NCBI RefSeq assembly: GCF_013201825.1
Contig: NZ_CP053836.1
Location: 1,984,001-2,048,000, forward strand
From: Halarcobacter ebronensis
GTDB taxonomy: Bacteria > Campylobacterota > Campylobacteria > Campylobacterales > Arcobacteraceae
DNA: 64,000 nucleotides
Direction: 5' to 3'
Under the pieces are notes generated by a model. That model ran no database searches and was not told the DNA's origin. It saw only the letters and a list, made by a program, of their open reading frames with translations. A program made the translations under genes and the position numbers. Below, one piece after another: positions 8,996-17,664 of this stretch. Each line of letters begins with the position of its first letter. Positions within the stretch are counted from its first letter, which is position 1.

Positions 8996-9351
8996 TCTTT
9001 TTTAACCTCATCCTCTTTTGTTTTAAAGTAATCCCAAAATGGAAAAGTACGGCACTGAACTGGTCTTACTTCATATATTGAACATGCTCTTCTTTCTAAA
9101 TCAAAGAATACACATGCATAATTATTTTCAGCCACTTTTGTTTCTTTAATACTATACTTATACCCTCTTTTTTCTAAAAAACTAAACATTACTTCATCTA
9201 AAGATATTTTTAAATACTCACTTAAGTTTATCATCTCTTCTTTGTTTATCCATATATTGCCACTTTCACCTATACAGCAATTACCTTGGCAACTTTCACA
9301 CCCTTTTGGATCAAAGGCAAAATTAAAACCCTCTTTTTTGATAATACTCAT
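8971..9351 (-). CDS. YkgJ-family cysteine cluster protein
   Basis: This 126-residue protein has Cys18, Cys21, Cys25 and Cys26 (CESCQGNCC) and a later CSIYEVRPVQCRTFPFW motif, the pattern of the YkgJ/CxxCxxxCC zinc- or iron-cluster family. Function is not established; some members are thought to be metal chaperones or oxidoreductase partners. The gene overlaps its upstream methyltransferase neighbour by 4 nt and its downstream TPR lipoprotein by 25 nt in another frame, so the three are cotranscribed. Confidence 0.85.
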   Translation of the reverse strand: MSIIKKEGFNFAFDPKGCESCQGNCCIGESGNIWINKEEMINLSEYLKISLDEVMFSFLEKRGYKYSIKETKVAENNYACVFFDLERRACSIYEVRPVQCRTFPFWDYFKTKEDEVKKECPAILDI

Positions 9352-10058
9352 ATTTCCACTTTTATACTATGTGTTGAACTCTTTTTATAAATCTCTTTAG
9401 CTTTTAAAGAGAAATCATCATTTTCAAATACTATTAAAGGTTCTAAAACTTTTAGTAAAGATTTTGACTCTTTTCTAGCATATACTAAAACTAAAGAAGC
9501 ATCTTTATCCTCTTTTGGATGAACAAATTGTAAAGCCTCTATATTAAGCCTATTATCACTTAAAACTTTAATTATTTCATTTAACTGTTTTACATCATAG
9601 CAGAAAAAAAACTTACCACTGTTAGTTAATATATTTGAAACTTTTTTAACAAACTTATCTAAAGGCAAACTATCATTATATCTTGCAATTTTAAGGTTTT
9701 CATTTTCACTTTTTATTACATCACAGTGATAAAATGGTGGATTTGAAATACATATATCAAACTTTTTATCAAACTTTATGTCTAATAAAGAGCCTTTGTA
9801 CATTGTTGTTTCAATACCATTACATTGTGCATTTTTTACTGATAACTCTTGAAATATATTTTGTATTTCACATTGATTTAGCTTAAGTTTTTTATTATCC
9901 CTTGAAACTAAAAGTCCCAATATTCCACTGCCACTACCAATGTCTAAAAGTTCCCCTTGAATATTTTTAAATTTCTTCAAATTTTCAAGAATAAAGCTAT
10001 ACAAAAAATGGGTATCACTATTGTAGCAGTAACCATTATTTGGCTGATATAAAACCAA
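9348..10058 (-). CDS. SAM-dependent methyltransferase, TrmN6/small-methyltransferase type
   Basis: This protein has 236 residues. It opens with YQPNNGYCYNSDTHFLYSF, as in tRNA1(Val) A37 N6-methyltransferases. The SAM-binding LDIGSGSGILG is at 38-48 and the N6-adenine-type catalytic NPPF at 106-109. The likely target is tRNA A37, but HemK-like or rRNA targets cannot be excluded from motifs alone. It is the first gene of the four-gene minus-strand operon ending in trpC. Confidence 0.8.
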   Translation of the reverse strand: MVLYQPNNGYCYNSDTHFLYSFILENLKKFKNIQGELLDIGSGSGILGLLVSRDNKKLKLNQCEIQNIFQELSVKNAQCNGIETTMYKGSLLDIKFDKKFDICISNPPFYHCDVIKSENENLKIARYNDSLPLDKFVKKVSNILTNSGKFFFCYDVKQLNEIIKVLSDNRLNIEALQFVHPKEDKDASLVLVYARKESKSLLKVLEPLIVFENDDFSLKAKEIYKKSSTHSIKVEI

Positions 10059-10284
10059 AAAAATACCTTCATATAAATTTTAGTGATTATACCTAATATT
10101 TTATTTAAAATAAGTGAGATTAGACTATCATAAGCCAAACAAAAAAATATATTAACTATATTAAATAATTATAGTTTTTTATAACATTTTTTTATATTTT
10201 TTATTGTTCCAGATAGTAACAAAAATGAAATTATACACTTATTATTGAAGATTTAAATTAACTTTAATTAGTTAATTAGTTATC

Positions 10285-10339
10285 ATACTTCAAGAATAAT
10301 TGAGAATTTCTGCTCAACTATCAATATACTTCAAGGGGG
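10285..10339 (+). promoter_or_regulatory. oor leader: direct repeat and strong ribosome binding site
   Basis: The 285-nt gap between the divergent methyltransferase and oorD is extremely AT-rich and codes for nothing visible. Near its end the 10-mer ATACTTCAAG occurs twice (10285-10294 and 10325-10334), 40 nt apart. The second copy runs into the AAGGGGG ribosome binding site of oorD (10333-10339). The TATCAT at 10281-10286 is a possible -10. Whether the repeat binds a regulator is unknown. Confidence 0.35.
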
Positions 10340-10343
10340 AAAA

Positions 10344-10661
10344 ATGGCGATTTTAGAAGCTCCAGAGAATACACCTGTTTGGGTTAATGAAAACAGATGT
10401 AAAGCCTGTGATGTTTGTGTATCAGTTTGTCCAGCAGGAGTACTTGCAATGAGACAAGAACCAACTTCGACACTAGGTGCCATGGTAGAGATTGTTAATC
10501 CAGAATCATGTATTGGATGTACTGATTGTGAATTATCATGTCCAGATTTTGCAATTTATGTTGCAGATAAAAAAGAGTTTAAATTTGCAAAGCTAACTGA
10601 TGAATCAAAAAGTAGAGCAGAAGCAATTAAAAACAACAACTACAGAAAACTTAGTGCGTAA
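10344..10661 (+). CDS. oorD: 2-oxoglutarate:acceptor oxidoreductase, ferredoxin-like delta subunit
   Basis: This 105-residue protein carries two 4Fe-4S motifs: CKACDVCVSVCP and CIGCTDCELSCP. It transfers electrons from the thiamine-dependent complex that converts 2-oxoglutarate and CoA to succinyl-CoA and CO2, the Campylobacterota substitute for 2-oxoglutarate dehydrogenase. Gene order D-A-B-C matches Helicobacter and Campylobacter. A very strong AAGGGGG ribosome binding site precedes it, fitting high expression. Confidence 0.95.
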   Translation: MAILEAPENTPVWVNENRCKACDVCVSVCPAGVLAMRQEPTSTLGAMVEIVNPESCIGCTDCELSCPDFAIYVADKKEFKFAKLTDESKSRAEAIKNNNYRKLSA

Positions 10662-10670
10662 GGAGAAGGG

Positions 10671-11801
10671 ATGGCAAGAGAATTAATTTCAACAGGAAAT
10701 GATTTAGCTGCAATAGCTGCAGTTGATGCTGGATGTGAGTTCTTTGGTGGGTATCCAATCACTCCATCAAGCGAAATAATGCATACTATCTCTGATTTAC
10801 TGCCTAAAAATGGTGGAGCATCTATTCAAATGGAAGATGAAATAGCAGGTATTTGTGCAGCACTTGGTGCAGCAATGAGTGGGAAAAGATCTCTTACTGC
10901 AACCTCAGGACCAGGGATTTCATTAAAATCAGAAAATATTGGTCTTGGATATATTGCAGAAGTACCTTTAGTAATTATAAATGTAATGAGAGGTGGACCA
11001 TCAACTGGTCTTCCAACTAGGGTACAACAAGGAGATATTAATCAAGCAAAAGCTCCAACACATGGAGATTATAAATCAATTACTGTTTGTGCTTCTAATT
11101 TAGAAGAGTGTTATACAGAGACTGTAAGAGCATTTAATCTTGCAGATAGATTTATGCAACCAGTATTTGTACTTTTAGATGAAACAATAGGACATATGTC
11201 TGGACGTGCAGTACTTCCAGATTTACAAGATGTAAAAGATAGTATCAAACCAAGAAAAATATTTGAAGGTAATCCAAAAGAGTATGAGCCATATAATGTA
11301 GCAAAAGATGAAGCTGCTGTTTTAAACCCAATGTTTAAAGGTTATAGATATCACTATACAGGACTACATCACGATTTTAATGGACATCCAACAGAAGATG
11401 CGACTCTGTGTCAAAATCTAATTGAAAGATTATTTAATAAAGTTGAAGCTCATCTTGATGAAATTGAATCATATGAAGAGTATATGTTAGAAGATGCAGA
11501 GATTATGATAATTGCATATGGTTCTTTAGCTCTATCTGTTAGAGAAGCTGTAAATAGATTAAGAACTGGGGGGATAAAAGTTGGTATGTTTAGACCAATT
11601 ACCCTTTGGCCAAGTCCAGAAGCAAAAATCAAAGAGCTTTGCGATAAATTTAAAAAAGTTTTAGTTACTGAACTTAATATGGGGCAATATATCCAAGAGA
11701 TTGAAAGAGCAAGTGGAAGAAGAGATTTTGAAACTCTATTTAGAGCAAATGGTAGACCAATTGCACCACTTGAAATTATGGAAAAAGTGAAAGGAATGTA
11801 A
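10671..11801 (+). CDS. oorA: 2-oxoglutarate:acceptor oxidoreductase, alpha subunit
   Basis: This 376-residue subunit has the pyruvate:ferredoxin oxidoreductase domains I and II. It begins ELISTGNDLAAIAAVDAGCEFFGGYPITPSSEI, the substrate/CoA domain, followed by GAAMSGKRSLTATSGPG and the central NVMRGGPSTGLPT. The C-terminal MIIAYGSLALSVREAV and GMFRPITLWP form domain II. It lies 9 nt after oorD with a GGAGAAGGG ribosome binding site. Confidence 0.96.
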   Translation: MARELISTGNDLAAIAAVDAGCEFFGGYPITPSSEIMHTISDLLPKNGGASIQMEDEIAGICAALGAAMSGKRSLTATSGPGISLKSENIGLGYIAEVPLVIINVMRGGPSTGLPTRVQQGDINQAKAPTHGDYKSITVCASNLEECYTETVRAFNLADRFMQPVFVLLDETIGHMSGRAVLPDLQDVKDSIKPRKIFEGNPKEYEPYNVAKDEAAVLNPMFKGYRYHYTGLHHDFNGHPTEDATLCQNLIERLFNKVEAHLDEIESYEEYMLEDAEIMIIAYGSLALSVREAVNRLRTGGIKVGMFRPITLWPSPEAKIKELCDKFKKVLVTELNMGQYIQEIERASGRRDFETLFRANGRPIAPLEIMEKVKGM

Positions 11802-11802
11802 G

Positions 11803-12636
11803 ATGGCTTTTAATTATGATGAATATTTAAGAACAAACAAAATGCCTACACTTTGGTGTTGGGGATGTGGTGACGGAGTTATCTTAAAAGCACTAATTAG
11901 AGCTATTGATAAACTTGGTTGGAATATGGATGATGTTTGTGTAGTATCTGGTATTGGATGCTCTGGAAGATTCTCTTCATATATCAATTGTAATACAATC
12001 CATACAACTCATGGTAGAGCAATTGCCTATGCAACTGGTGTAAAAATGGCAAATCCAGATAAAAAAGTTATCTGTATTACAGGAGATGGAGATGGCTTGG
12101 CAATTGGAGGAAACCATACTATTCATGGATGTAGAAGAAATATTGATATAAATCATATTGTGATTAATAACTTCATTTATGGTCTTACAAACTCTCAAAC
12201 TTCACCAACAACTCCACAAGGGATGTGGACAGTTACTATGAAAAGAGGAAATATTGATCCTACTTTTAATGCTTGTGAATTAGCAGCTGCTGCTGGAGCT
12301 TCTTTTGTAGCAAGAGAGACTATGTTGGATCCAAAAAAATTAGAGAAAGTTTTTGTAAAAGGATTAGAACATAAAGGATACTCATTTTTTGATATTTTCT
12401 CAAACTGCCATGTAAATCTTGGTAGAAAAAATAAGATGAATTCAGCTATGGCAAACTTAGAGTGGATTGACTCAATTACAGTACCAAAAACTAAATATGA
12501 CAAAATGGAAGAGAGTGAGAAAAAAGGACTTTTTCCTACAGGAGTATTAAAAGAAGATACTGAAGCAAGGGAGTATACTGATATGTATGCAAAAGTTAAA
12601 GAAGCTCACCAAAATAAAACAATGGTACAATTTTAA
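11803..12636 (+). CDS. oorB: 2-oxoglutarate:acceptor oxidoreductase, beta (TPP-binding) subunit
   Basis: This 277-residue subunit binds thiamine pyrophosphate and an Fe-S cluster. LWCWGCGDG near the N-terminus contains cluster cysteines. The TPP motif is GDGDGLAIGGNH through NNFIYGLTNSQTSPTT. It is separated from oorA by a single base and is clearly part of one operon. Confidence 0.96.
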   Translation: MAFNYDEYLRTNKMPTLWCWGCGDGVILKALIRAIDKLGWNMDDVCVVSGIGCSGRFSSYINCNTIHTTHGRAIAYATGVKMANPDKKVICITGDGDGLAIGGNHTIHGCRRNIDINHIVINNFIYGLTNSQTSPTTPQGMWTVTMKRGNIDPTFNACELAAAAGASFVARETMLDPKKLEKVFVKGLEHKGYSFFDIFSNCHVNLGRKNKMNSAMANLEWIDSITVPKTKYDKMEESEKKGLFPTGVLKEDTEAREYTDMYAKVKEAHQNKTMVQF

Positions 12637-12647
12637 GGAGGAACATC

Positions 12648-13205
12648 ATGGCTAGAACATTAATGAGATTTACAGGTGTTGGTGGACAAGGTGTACTTCT
12701 TGCAGGCTCTATTTTTGCAGCTGCTAAAATAAAAGCTGGAGGGTATGGACTTAAAACTGCAACTTATACTTCACAAGTAAGAGGTGGAGCAACTGTTGTT
12801 GATATTACTTTAGAGGATGATCCAATTTTATATCCATACGCAAATGATGGTGAGATTGATTTTATGCTCTCTGTTGCACAAGTTTCATATGACCAATTTA
12901 AAAAAGGGGTTAAACCAGGAGGAACAATTGTTATTGAACCAAATTTAGTAACTCCTACAGATGAAGATAAAAAAACATGGAATATCTATGAGATTCCAAT
13001 TATTACAATAGCTAAAGAGGAAGTTGGAAATGTTATCACTCAATCTGTACTTGCTCTGTCTATTGCAAACTATATGACAGGACATACTGTTGATGATGAA
13101 ATTTTAAGAGCTGCAATGCTTTCAAAAGTACCTGAAAAAGTTCATGATATAAACAATAAAGCTTTTGATTTGGGTATAGAGTACGCTAAAAAAGCTGTTG
13201 CTTAA
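12648..13205 (+). CDS. oorC: 2-oxoglutarate:acceptor oxidoreductase, gamma subunit
   Basis: This 185-residue gamma domain has the family opening RFTGVGGQGVLLAG and TYTSQVRGGATVVDI. The start is an ATG with an AAGGAGG ribosome binding site 6 nt upstream. It completes the oorDABC operon and is followed directly by a hairpin. Confidence 0.96.
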   Translation: MARTLMRFTGVGGQGVLLAGSIFAAAKIKAGGYGLKTATYTSQVRGGATVVDITLEDDPILYPYANDGEIDFMLSVAQVSYDQFKKGVKPGGTIVIEPNLVTPTDEDKKTWNIYEIPIITIAKEEVGNVITQSVLALSIANYMTGHTVDDEILRAAMLSKVPEKVHDINNKAFDLGIEYAKKAVA

Positions 13206-13211
13206 TTTTTA

Positions 13212-13246
13212 TAACCTCTTCATTTGAAGAGGTTATACTCTATTTT
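13212..13246 (+). terminator. Terminator hairpin after oorC
   Basis: A perfect 10-bp stem, TAACCTCTTC (13212-13221) with GAAGAGGTTA (13226-13235) and an ATTT loop, follows the oorC stop. The downstream tract TACTCTATTTT is only moderately T-rich, so termination may be partial. The convergent HD-domain gene ends at 13240 within this region. Confidence 0.65.
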
Positions 13247-13782
13247 ATATAAACTATATAATTACCTATTTTCTCTTCTAATCTTTTTGATAAATACAAA
13301 TTAGAATTTTTTAGGCATGAATGGATAAACTTTGCCTCTTTGTGATAATTAAGTATTTTTAAACCATCCCAATGTTCAGGTGGCCTTTGTAGGTTTGTAA
13401 TTCTATCTGCTAGTTTTACCATTTGTATCTCATAGGGTTGCATTAAAAGTCTATTTATACTATCTTGCATCTGCTCTTTTTTACTTGGAAGAGTTTTATC
13501 TTTTGTTAAAGCATCAACTCCTTCAGCAATTTCAGCTCCAAACTCACTATAAAGTTCATCGTATGTTGTATTTGTATCTTCGGTAGTATCATGCAAAAGA
13601 GCTACTGCTATTGCTATATCACTCTTTTTTTGTTCAAGTTTTGACTCTTCACAAGCGTGTATTATTTCCATGGCAACACAACAAAGGTGAGTAAGATATG
13701 GCAAACCATTTGGCGTCTTTTGTTCACCATGAACTTTTGCTGCAAAATTTAGTGCTTTTAGGTATTTTTCTTGGGTAAACAT
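13240..13782 (-). CDS. Stand-alone HD-domain (p)ppGpp hydrolase-like protein
   Basis: This 180-residue protein matches the hydrolase domain of RelA/SpoT and nothing more: His18 in AAKVHGEQ, PYLTH with His32, ALLHDTTEDT with His64-Asp65 and Glu68-Asp69. Synthetase, TGS and ACT domains are absent, so it resembles MESH1-type small alarmone hydrolases. (p)ppGpp breakdown is inferred; other nucleotide pyrophosphates, or NADPH as reported for MESH1, remain possible. Start overlaps the stop of the upstream exonuclease gene by 1 nt. Confidence 0.8.
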   Translation of the reverse strand: MFTQEKYLKALNFAAKVHGEQKTPNGLPYLTHLCCVAMEIIHACEESKLEQKKSDIAIAVALLHDTTEDTNTTYDELYSEFGAEIAEGVDALTKDKTLPSKKEQMQDSINRLLMQPYEIQMVKLADRITNLQRPPEHWDGLKILNYHKEAKFIHSCLKNSNLYLSKRLEEKIGNYIVYIK

Positions 13783-14621
13783 TAGTTTGTCTCCTCCTCT
13801 TTACTCTCTTTTTTTGCTCCAGTATTTACCTCTAATTTAGGCATAACAGGTTTTGCATTTTTAGAAAAATCTATCAAATCTTCTACTGTTTTAACACTTT
13901 CATCTAAAGATTTAAGAGATTCTTGTAAAATATATGTGGTACTTAAAGCATCACTATAGGCTCTATGATGGTTTTTTATATCTATATTTAAAAGCTCTTT
14001 TAAAAAACTTAAACCATACTTTTCTGCTTTTATTGTTCGTCTTGCTAAATCTATTGTACAGAGTTTTCTATTTTCAAGTTTTCCTAAATCATATTTGTTA
14101 AAGGAACTTGAGATAAAGTTATAGTCAAATTTTATATCATGGGCAACAAAAACATCATCTTCTAAAAAGAGTTTAAACTCTTTTAAAACTTTCTCAATAA
14201 CAGGTGCATTTTCCAACATCTTAGGTGTTATATTTGTTATTTCTTGAATATTTTCAGGGATATTTTTTGCATAAACTAGGGATTCAAAACTATCTATAAT
14301 CTTACCATTTTTATATTTTACAGCCCCAATTTCAATTATTTGATGACCTTTATTAACATTTGAACCATTTGTCTCTATATCAACAATACAAAAAGTCTGT
14401 TCATCAATCAGAGTCTTTGAAGTTTTTAAATAGACTCTGTCCTCTTCAATTTCCAAAGGCAATCCATTTGTAATTAGAAGTTCAAACTCTAACTCAGGAG
14501 AGTCAAAAAATCTCTCACCATTTTTTGAAATTTCTTCCAAAAAATCATTAAATAGTATTGGCTCTTTTTTTAGTTTAGTTATGAGTTTTGATGAGAAAGA
14601 GGGAATTTTCTTAGATTTCAT
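13782..14621 (-). CDS. DnaQ-like DEDDh 3'-5' exonuclease
   Basis: This protein has 279 residues. An N-terminal region of about 75 residues of unknown role precedes the exonuclease domain with Asp81 and Glu83 in FCIVDIETNG, then VAHDIKFDYNF and HHRAYSDALST carrying the last His and Asp. It resembles the epsilon proofreading subunit of DNA polymerase III, but the extra N-terminal domain and acidic C-terminal tail are like the PolC-type exonuclease proteins of Campylobacterota. It overlaps trpF by 11 nt. Confidence 0.85.
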   Translation of the reverse strand: MKSKKIPSFSSKLITKLKKEPILFNDFLEEISKNGERFFDSPELEFELLITNGLPLEIEEDRVYLKTSKTLIDEQTFCIVDIETNGSNVNKGHQIIEIGAVKYKNGKIIDSFESLVYAKNIPENIQEITNITPKMLENAPVIEKVLKEFKLFLEDDVFVAHDIKFDYNFISSSFNKYDLGKLENRKLCTIDLARRTIKAEKYGLSFLKELLNIDIKNHHRAYSDALSTTYILQESLKSLDESVKTVEDLIDFSKNAKPVMPKLEVNTGAKKESKEEETN

Positions 14622-15201
14622 TGGCAGCTTTTACAAAGTTAAACATTTTTTGTTTATCTTTTTTTCCCTTGCTAATTTCAACCGCTGAACTTACATCCAC
14701 CCCATAAAAATTAAAACCTTTTAGTTCTAAAAGATTATCTTCACTTAATCCTCCTGCAAGGATAAATTTTGAACAATCTAAATCTTTAAACCACTCCAAT
14801 GCAACTCTTTTTCCTGCACCACCAAAACTTTCTACAAAAGCATCAACTAAATAATAATTATCTAAAGAGTTCAAAATATCCTCTTTTGTTTCTGCACGAA
14901 TAACTTTTAAGGCTTTTATTTCAAGCAGGGTAAAATCAGTATAACTGTTATCATCAATAATTTGTGCAAGTTGCATTAAAGCTTTTTTACAAATATAATT
15001 TATTGTAGATGAGTTTTCATTTACAAAAAGTCCAACTGTTTGTATAAAAGGGGGAAGAGTCTCTACAATTTTTCTAGCTTCATTGGGAGTTATATATCTT
15101 GGGCTTTTTTCATAGAATACAAAACCTAAAGCATCTGCACCAGCTTCTATTGCATTTAGTGCATCTTCAAGATTTGTAATTCCACAAATTTTAACTCTCA
15201 T
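14611..15201 (-). CDS. trpF: Phosphoribosylanthranilate isomerase
   Basis: This is a monofunctional TrpF barrel of 196 residues catalysing the Amadori rearrangement before TrpC in tryptophan synthesis. MRVKICGITNLEDA carries the catalytic Cys6, GADALGFVFYEKSPRYI is the next strand, and FILAGGLSEDN plus YGVDVSSAVE form the phosphate site. One base separates it from rpe, so they are cotranscribed. It is unlinked to trpC, which is common in this phylum. Confidence 0.96.
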   Translation of the reverse strand: MRVKICGITNLEDALNAIEAGADALGFVFYEKSPRYITPNEARKIVETLPPFIQTVGLFVNENSSTINYICKKALMQLAQIIDDNSYTDFTLLEIKALKVIRAETKEDILNSLDNYYLVDAFVESFGGAGKRVALEWFKDLDCSKFILAGGLSEDNLLELKGFNFYGVDVSSAVEISKGKKDKQKMFNFVKAANEI

Positions 15202-15202
15202 C

Positions 15203-15844
15203 TTAAACCTGTAGCGATTTTATAGCTTTAGAGTAATCTTCATTTCCAAAAACATAAGAACCAGCCACAACAACATCAACACCTGCTTGTTTTAGTTCAA
15301 GAATGTTTTTATCATTTACTCCTCCGTCTACTTGGATTAGACATGAAGGGTTTCTTTTCTCTATTAGCTCTTTTAATTTACTAGCTTTTTCAATAACATT
15401 TGTAATAAATTTTTGTCCACCAAAACCTGGATTTACTGACATTAAAAGAACCATATCCAAATCTTCTAAAAGATACTCAATAGCCTCTGGAGCTGTATGT
15501 GGATTTAAAACAATAGCTGGTCTAATTCCATAATCTCTTATTTTTTGAATAAGTCTGTGGGGATGTTTCTCACTCTCTATATGAAAAGAGATATACATTG
15601 GTTTCAAAGGGGCAAAAAGCTCCACAAAAAAAGTATTGTTTTCAACCATTAAGTGTACATCCAATGGTTTTGTTGCAGCCTTTGCAACTGGAGCTACTAC
15701 TACTGGACCTAATGTCATATTTGGAACAAAATGTCCATCCATAACATCTACGTGGATTAAATCACATCCACCATCGCAAATAGCTTTTATCTCCTCATTT
15801 AACTTTCCAAAATCTGCTGATAATATCGAAGGCGCTACTAACAT
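15203..15844 (-). CDS. rpe: Ribulose-phosphate 3-epimerase
   Basis: This 213-residue pentose phosphate enzyme interconverts ribulose 5-phosphate and xylulose 5-phosphate. The family motifs are all present: APSILSADF, DLIHVDVMDGHFVPN (metal and catalytic residues), HLMVENN, LLMSVNPGFGGQ and IQVDGGVN. An AAAGG ribosome binding site precedes the ATG. It is first gene of the rpe, trpF, exonuclease, HD operon. Confidence 0.97.
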   Translation of the reverse strand: MLVAPSILSADFGKLNEEIKAICDGGCDLIHVDVMDGHFVPNMTLGPVVVAPVAKAATKPLDVHLMVENNTFFVELFAPLKPMYISFHIESEKHPHRLIQKIRDYGIRPAIVLNPHTAPEAIEYLLEDLDMVLLMSVNPGFGGQKFITNVIEKASKLKELIEKRNPSCLIQVDGGVNDKNILELKQAGVDVVVAGSYVFGNEDYSKAIKSLQV

Positions 15845-15942
15845 CTAAAACCTTTTTATTTAAAAATTATCGCGATTATACTATTTTATAGTTTTATTTT
15901 CCTTTTTATGATACCATTTGACAAAATTTATTAGGAAAAGTT

Positions 15943-16929
15943 ATGAAATTTATTAAAAAACTAATAATATTATCTATATTTTCATCACTTTTATCTGCTC
16001 AAACTTTAGATGAATTGTATGAAAAAGCCTCAAAACTTGAATCCCAAAACAGATATAAAGAGGCAATGGAAATCTACAAAGAGATTGCTCTAAAACAGAA
16101 AGAGAACAGTAGAATATATTATGATGAGAACAAAGAAATTGCACAAGAAGTTGCAAACAATACCTTAGATAAAATAGAGGATAAAGAGACAAGATCAACA
16201 ATTGAACAAATCCTTGCTAGCTCTTTTGATTTATACCCTTATGAAGAGAACTATCTTCTTCCTTTCTCTTATGACAATAAAAAGAAAAGTGATAGAAAAA
16301 GTACAGAAGTTAAATTTCAAATCAGTGTAAAAAAACCTATATTAACAAACTTCTTTAAAATGAATGAGACAATCAACTTTGGATATACACAAACTTCTTG
16401 GTGGCAACTATATGATGATTCTTCTCCATTTAGGGAGACAAATTATAGACCTGAAATCTTTGTTGAAGTTCCTTATGGGAAAAGAGATGAAACCTCTTTA
16501 AAAGGTTTTAAATTTGGTCTTTTACATGAATCAAATGGTTTAGCAGGTGCTGATTCTAGATCTTGGAATAGAATATATCTAACAAGTTATTTTCAAATGG
16601 GTAACTTATTCTTAGCTCCTAGAGTTTGGTATAAACTTCCAGAGAGTGAAGCAGAAGATGATAATCCAGATATTCAAAAATATTTAGGGTATGGGGATAT
16701 TACTCTTCTTTTCCCATATAAAGACCAAACTTTCAAACTTCTTCTTAGAAATAATCTTAGAACAAATGGAGACAATAAAGGTTTTACTCAATTTGATTGG
16801 ACTTTTCCATTTTTTGGTTCTAAAACAACTTTTGGATATGTTCAGCTCTCAAATGGATATGGAGATAGTTTGATTGATTATAATAAAGAGATAAATAGAT
16901 TTAGTTTTGGGATATCTCTATCTAGATAA
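15943..16929 (+). CDS. pldA: Outer membrane phospholipase A
   Basis: This 328-residue outer membrane barrel enzyme hydrolyses acyl esters of phospholipids. It has a signal peptide cleaved near LLSAQ (about residue 19), a helical region at 21-80 with a short TPR-like element, then the barrel. Active-site residues are His195 and Ser197 in LLHESNG and Asn209 in SRSWNR, matching the His-Ser-Asn triad of E. coli PldA. The protein ends in a beta strand with a terminal Arg. The N-terminal helical extension is absent in the E. coli enzyme. It is a monocistronic gene divergent from rpe. Confidence 0.93.
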   Translation: MKFIKKLIILSIFSSLLSAQTLDELYEKASKLESQNRYKEAMEIYKEIALKQKENSRIYYDENKEIAQEVANNTLDKIEDKETRSTIEQILASSFDLYPYEENYLLPFSYDNKKKSDRKSTEVKFQISVKKPILTNFFKMNETINFGYTQTSWWQLYDDSSPFRETNYRPEIFVEVPYGKRDETSLKGFKFGLLHESNGLAGADSRSWNRIYLTSYFQMGNLFLAPRVWYKLPESEAEDDNPDIQKYLGYGDITLLFPYKDQTFKLLLRNNLRTNGDNKGFTQFDWTFPFFGSKTTFGYVQLSNGYGDSLIDYNKEINRFSFGISLSR

Positions 16930-16935
16930 CTAAAT

Positions 16936-17082
16936 CTATTTTTCAATTAACCTTTTTTTCTTTAGGGTAAGTAGATATATTACAAGGGCAATTAGAGTTG
17001 AAACAACTGCTAAATTTAAAATAAACTGTATAGAAAAAATATTAATACAAACTACGCCAAGGATTATAAATATCGTAGATAT
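16936..17082 (-). other. Open frame for a two-helix membrane peptide after the mobA-like stop
   Basis: Directly after the TAG stop of the mobA-like gene, and in the same frame, 48 codons stay open to a TAG at 16936. The translation starts ISTIFIILGVVCINIF, continues with a second hydrophobic stretch and ends LKKKRLIEK, so it would form two membrane helices with a basic end. There is no ATG, GTG or TTG at the 5' end. It could be a remnant, a gene with an unusual ATA or ATT start, or a readthrough extension. I cannot tell which. Confidence 0.3.
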
Positions 17083-17664
17083 CTAAAGATTTAAAAACTT
17101 ATTTACATCCTCTTTAGTATCAATATCTACAGTAAAGCTCTCTTTTAGTAGAACATCTATTGTTTTATTATCTTTTAATAGGAATTTCGCACCAAAATCT
17201 TTGTCTAATTTTTCTAACTTTTCATAATACTCTTTTGGGAAAAGAGCAGGAACTGATTTTTTTGAATTGTGTTCGTATAAAGAACAGATTATATTCTTAC
17301 TATCTGCTTTCTCTATTAATGCCTTAAAATGTTCAAGGGGAATAAAAGGTTGATCACACAACATAATCAAAGTATTATCAAAATCTTTTGTATGTTTAAT
17401 ACCAAAAGAGATTGATGTTCCCATTCCAAACTCATAATCTCTGTTAAAAACAGTATTTACACTATATTTTTTTATCTCTTCCTTACACTCTTTCTTTTTG
17501 TGTCCTAATACAACAAAAACATTTTTAGTTAGATTTAGAGCATTTTTTACAGATAATTCTAATAGAGATGAGCCTTCATGTTTTAGTAACTGTTTAGGTT
17601 CACCTAATCTATTAGAACTTCCTGCAGCTAAGATTAAAACTGCTAGAGATTTATATTTTTCCAT
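17083..17664 (-). CDS. MobA/MocA-like molybdenum cofactor nucleotidyltransferase
   Basis: This nucleotidyltransferase of about 193 residues has the glycosyltransferase A-type motif LAVLILAAGSSNRLGEPKQLL followed by LIMLCDQPF (metal Asp) and GMGTSISFGIKH. The start was placed at the ATG at 17664; a longer frame to 17724 adds 20 unconvincing residues inside xdhC. The most likely role is transfer of CMP to molybdopterin (MocA type), since the neighbouring hydroxylase is of the family using the cytosine dinucleotide form. It overlaps xdhC by 14 nt and is the last gene of that operon. Confidence 0.85.
   Translation of the reverse strand: MEKYKSLAVLILAAGSSNRLGEPKQLLKHEGSSLLELSVKNALNLTKNVFVVLGHKKKECKEEIKKYSVNTVFNRDYEFGMGTSISFGIKHTKDFDNTLIMLCDQPFIPLEHFKALIEKADSKNIICSLYEHNSKKSVPALFPKEYYEKLEKLDKDFGAKFLLKDNKTIDVLLKESFTVDIDTKEDVNKFLNL

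Noticed and set aside
10059-10343. Possible gene or RNA in the largest gap
   Set aside because: No frame beyond a few codons with a start signal, no tRNA-like fold by eye; it appears to be only an AT-rich promoter region.
15303-15848. Two plus-strand frames inside rpe
   Set aside because: They are antisense shadows of a fully conserved enzyme and have no start signals.
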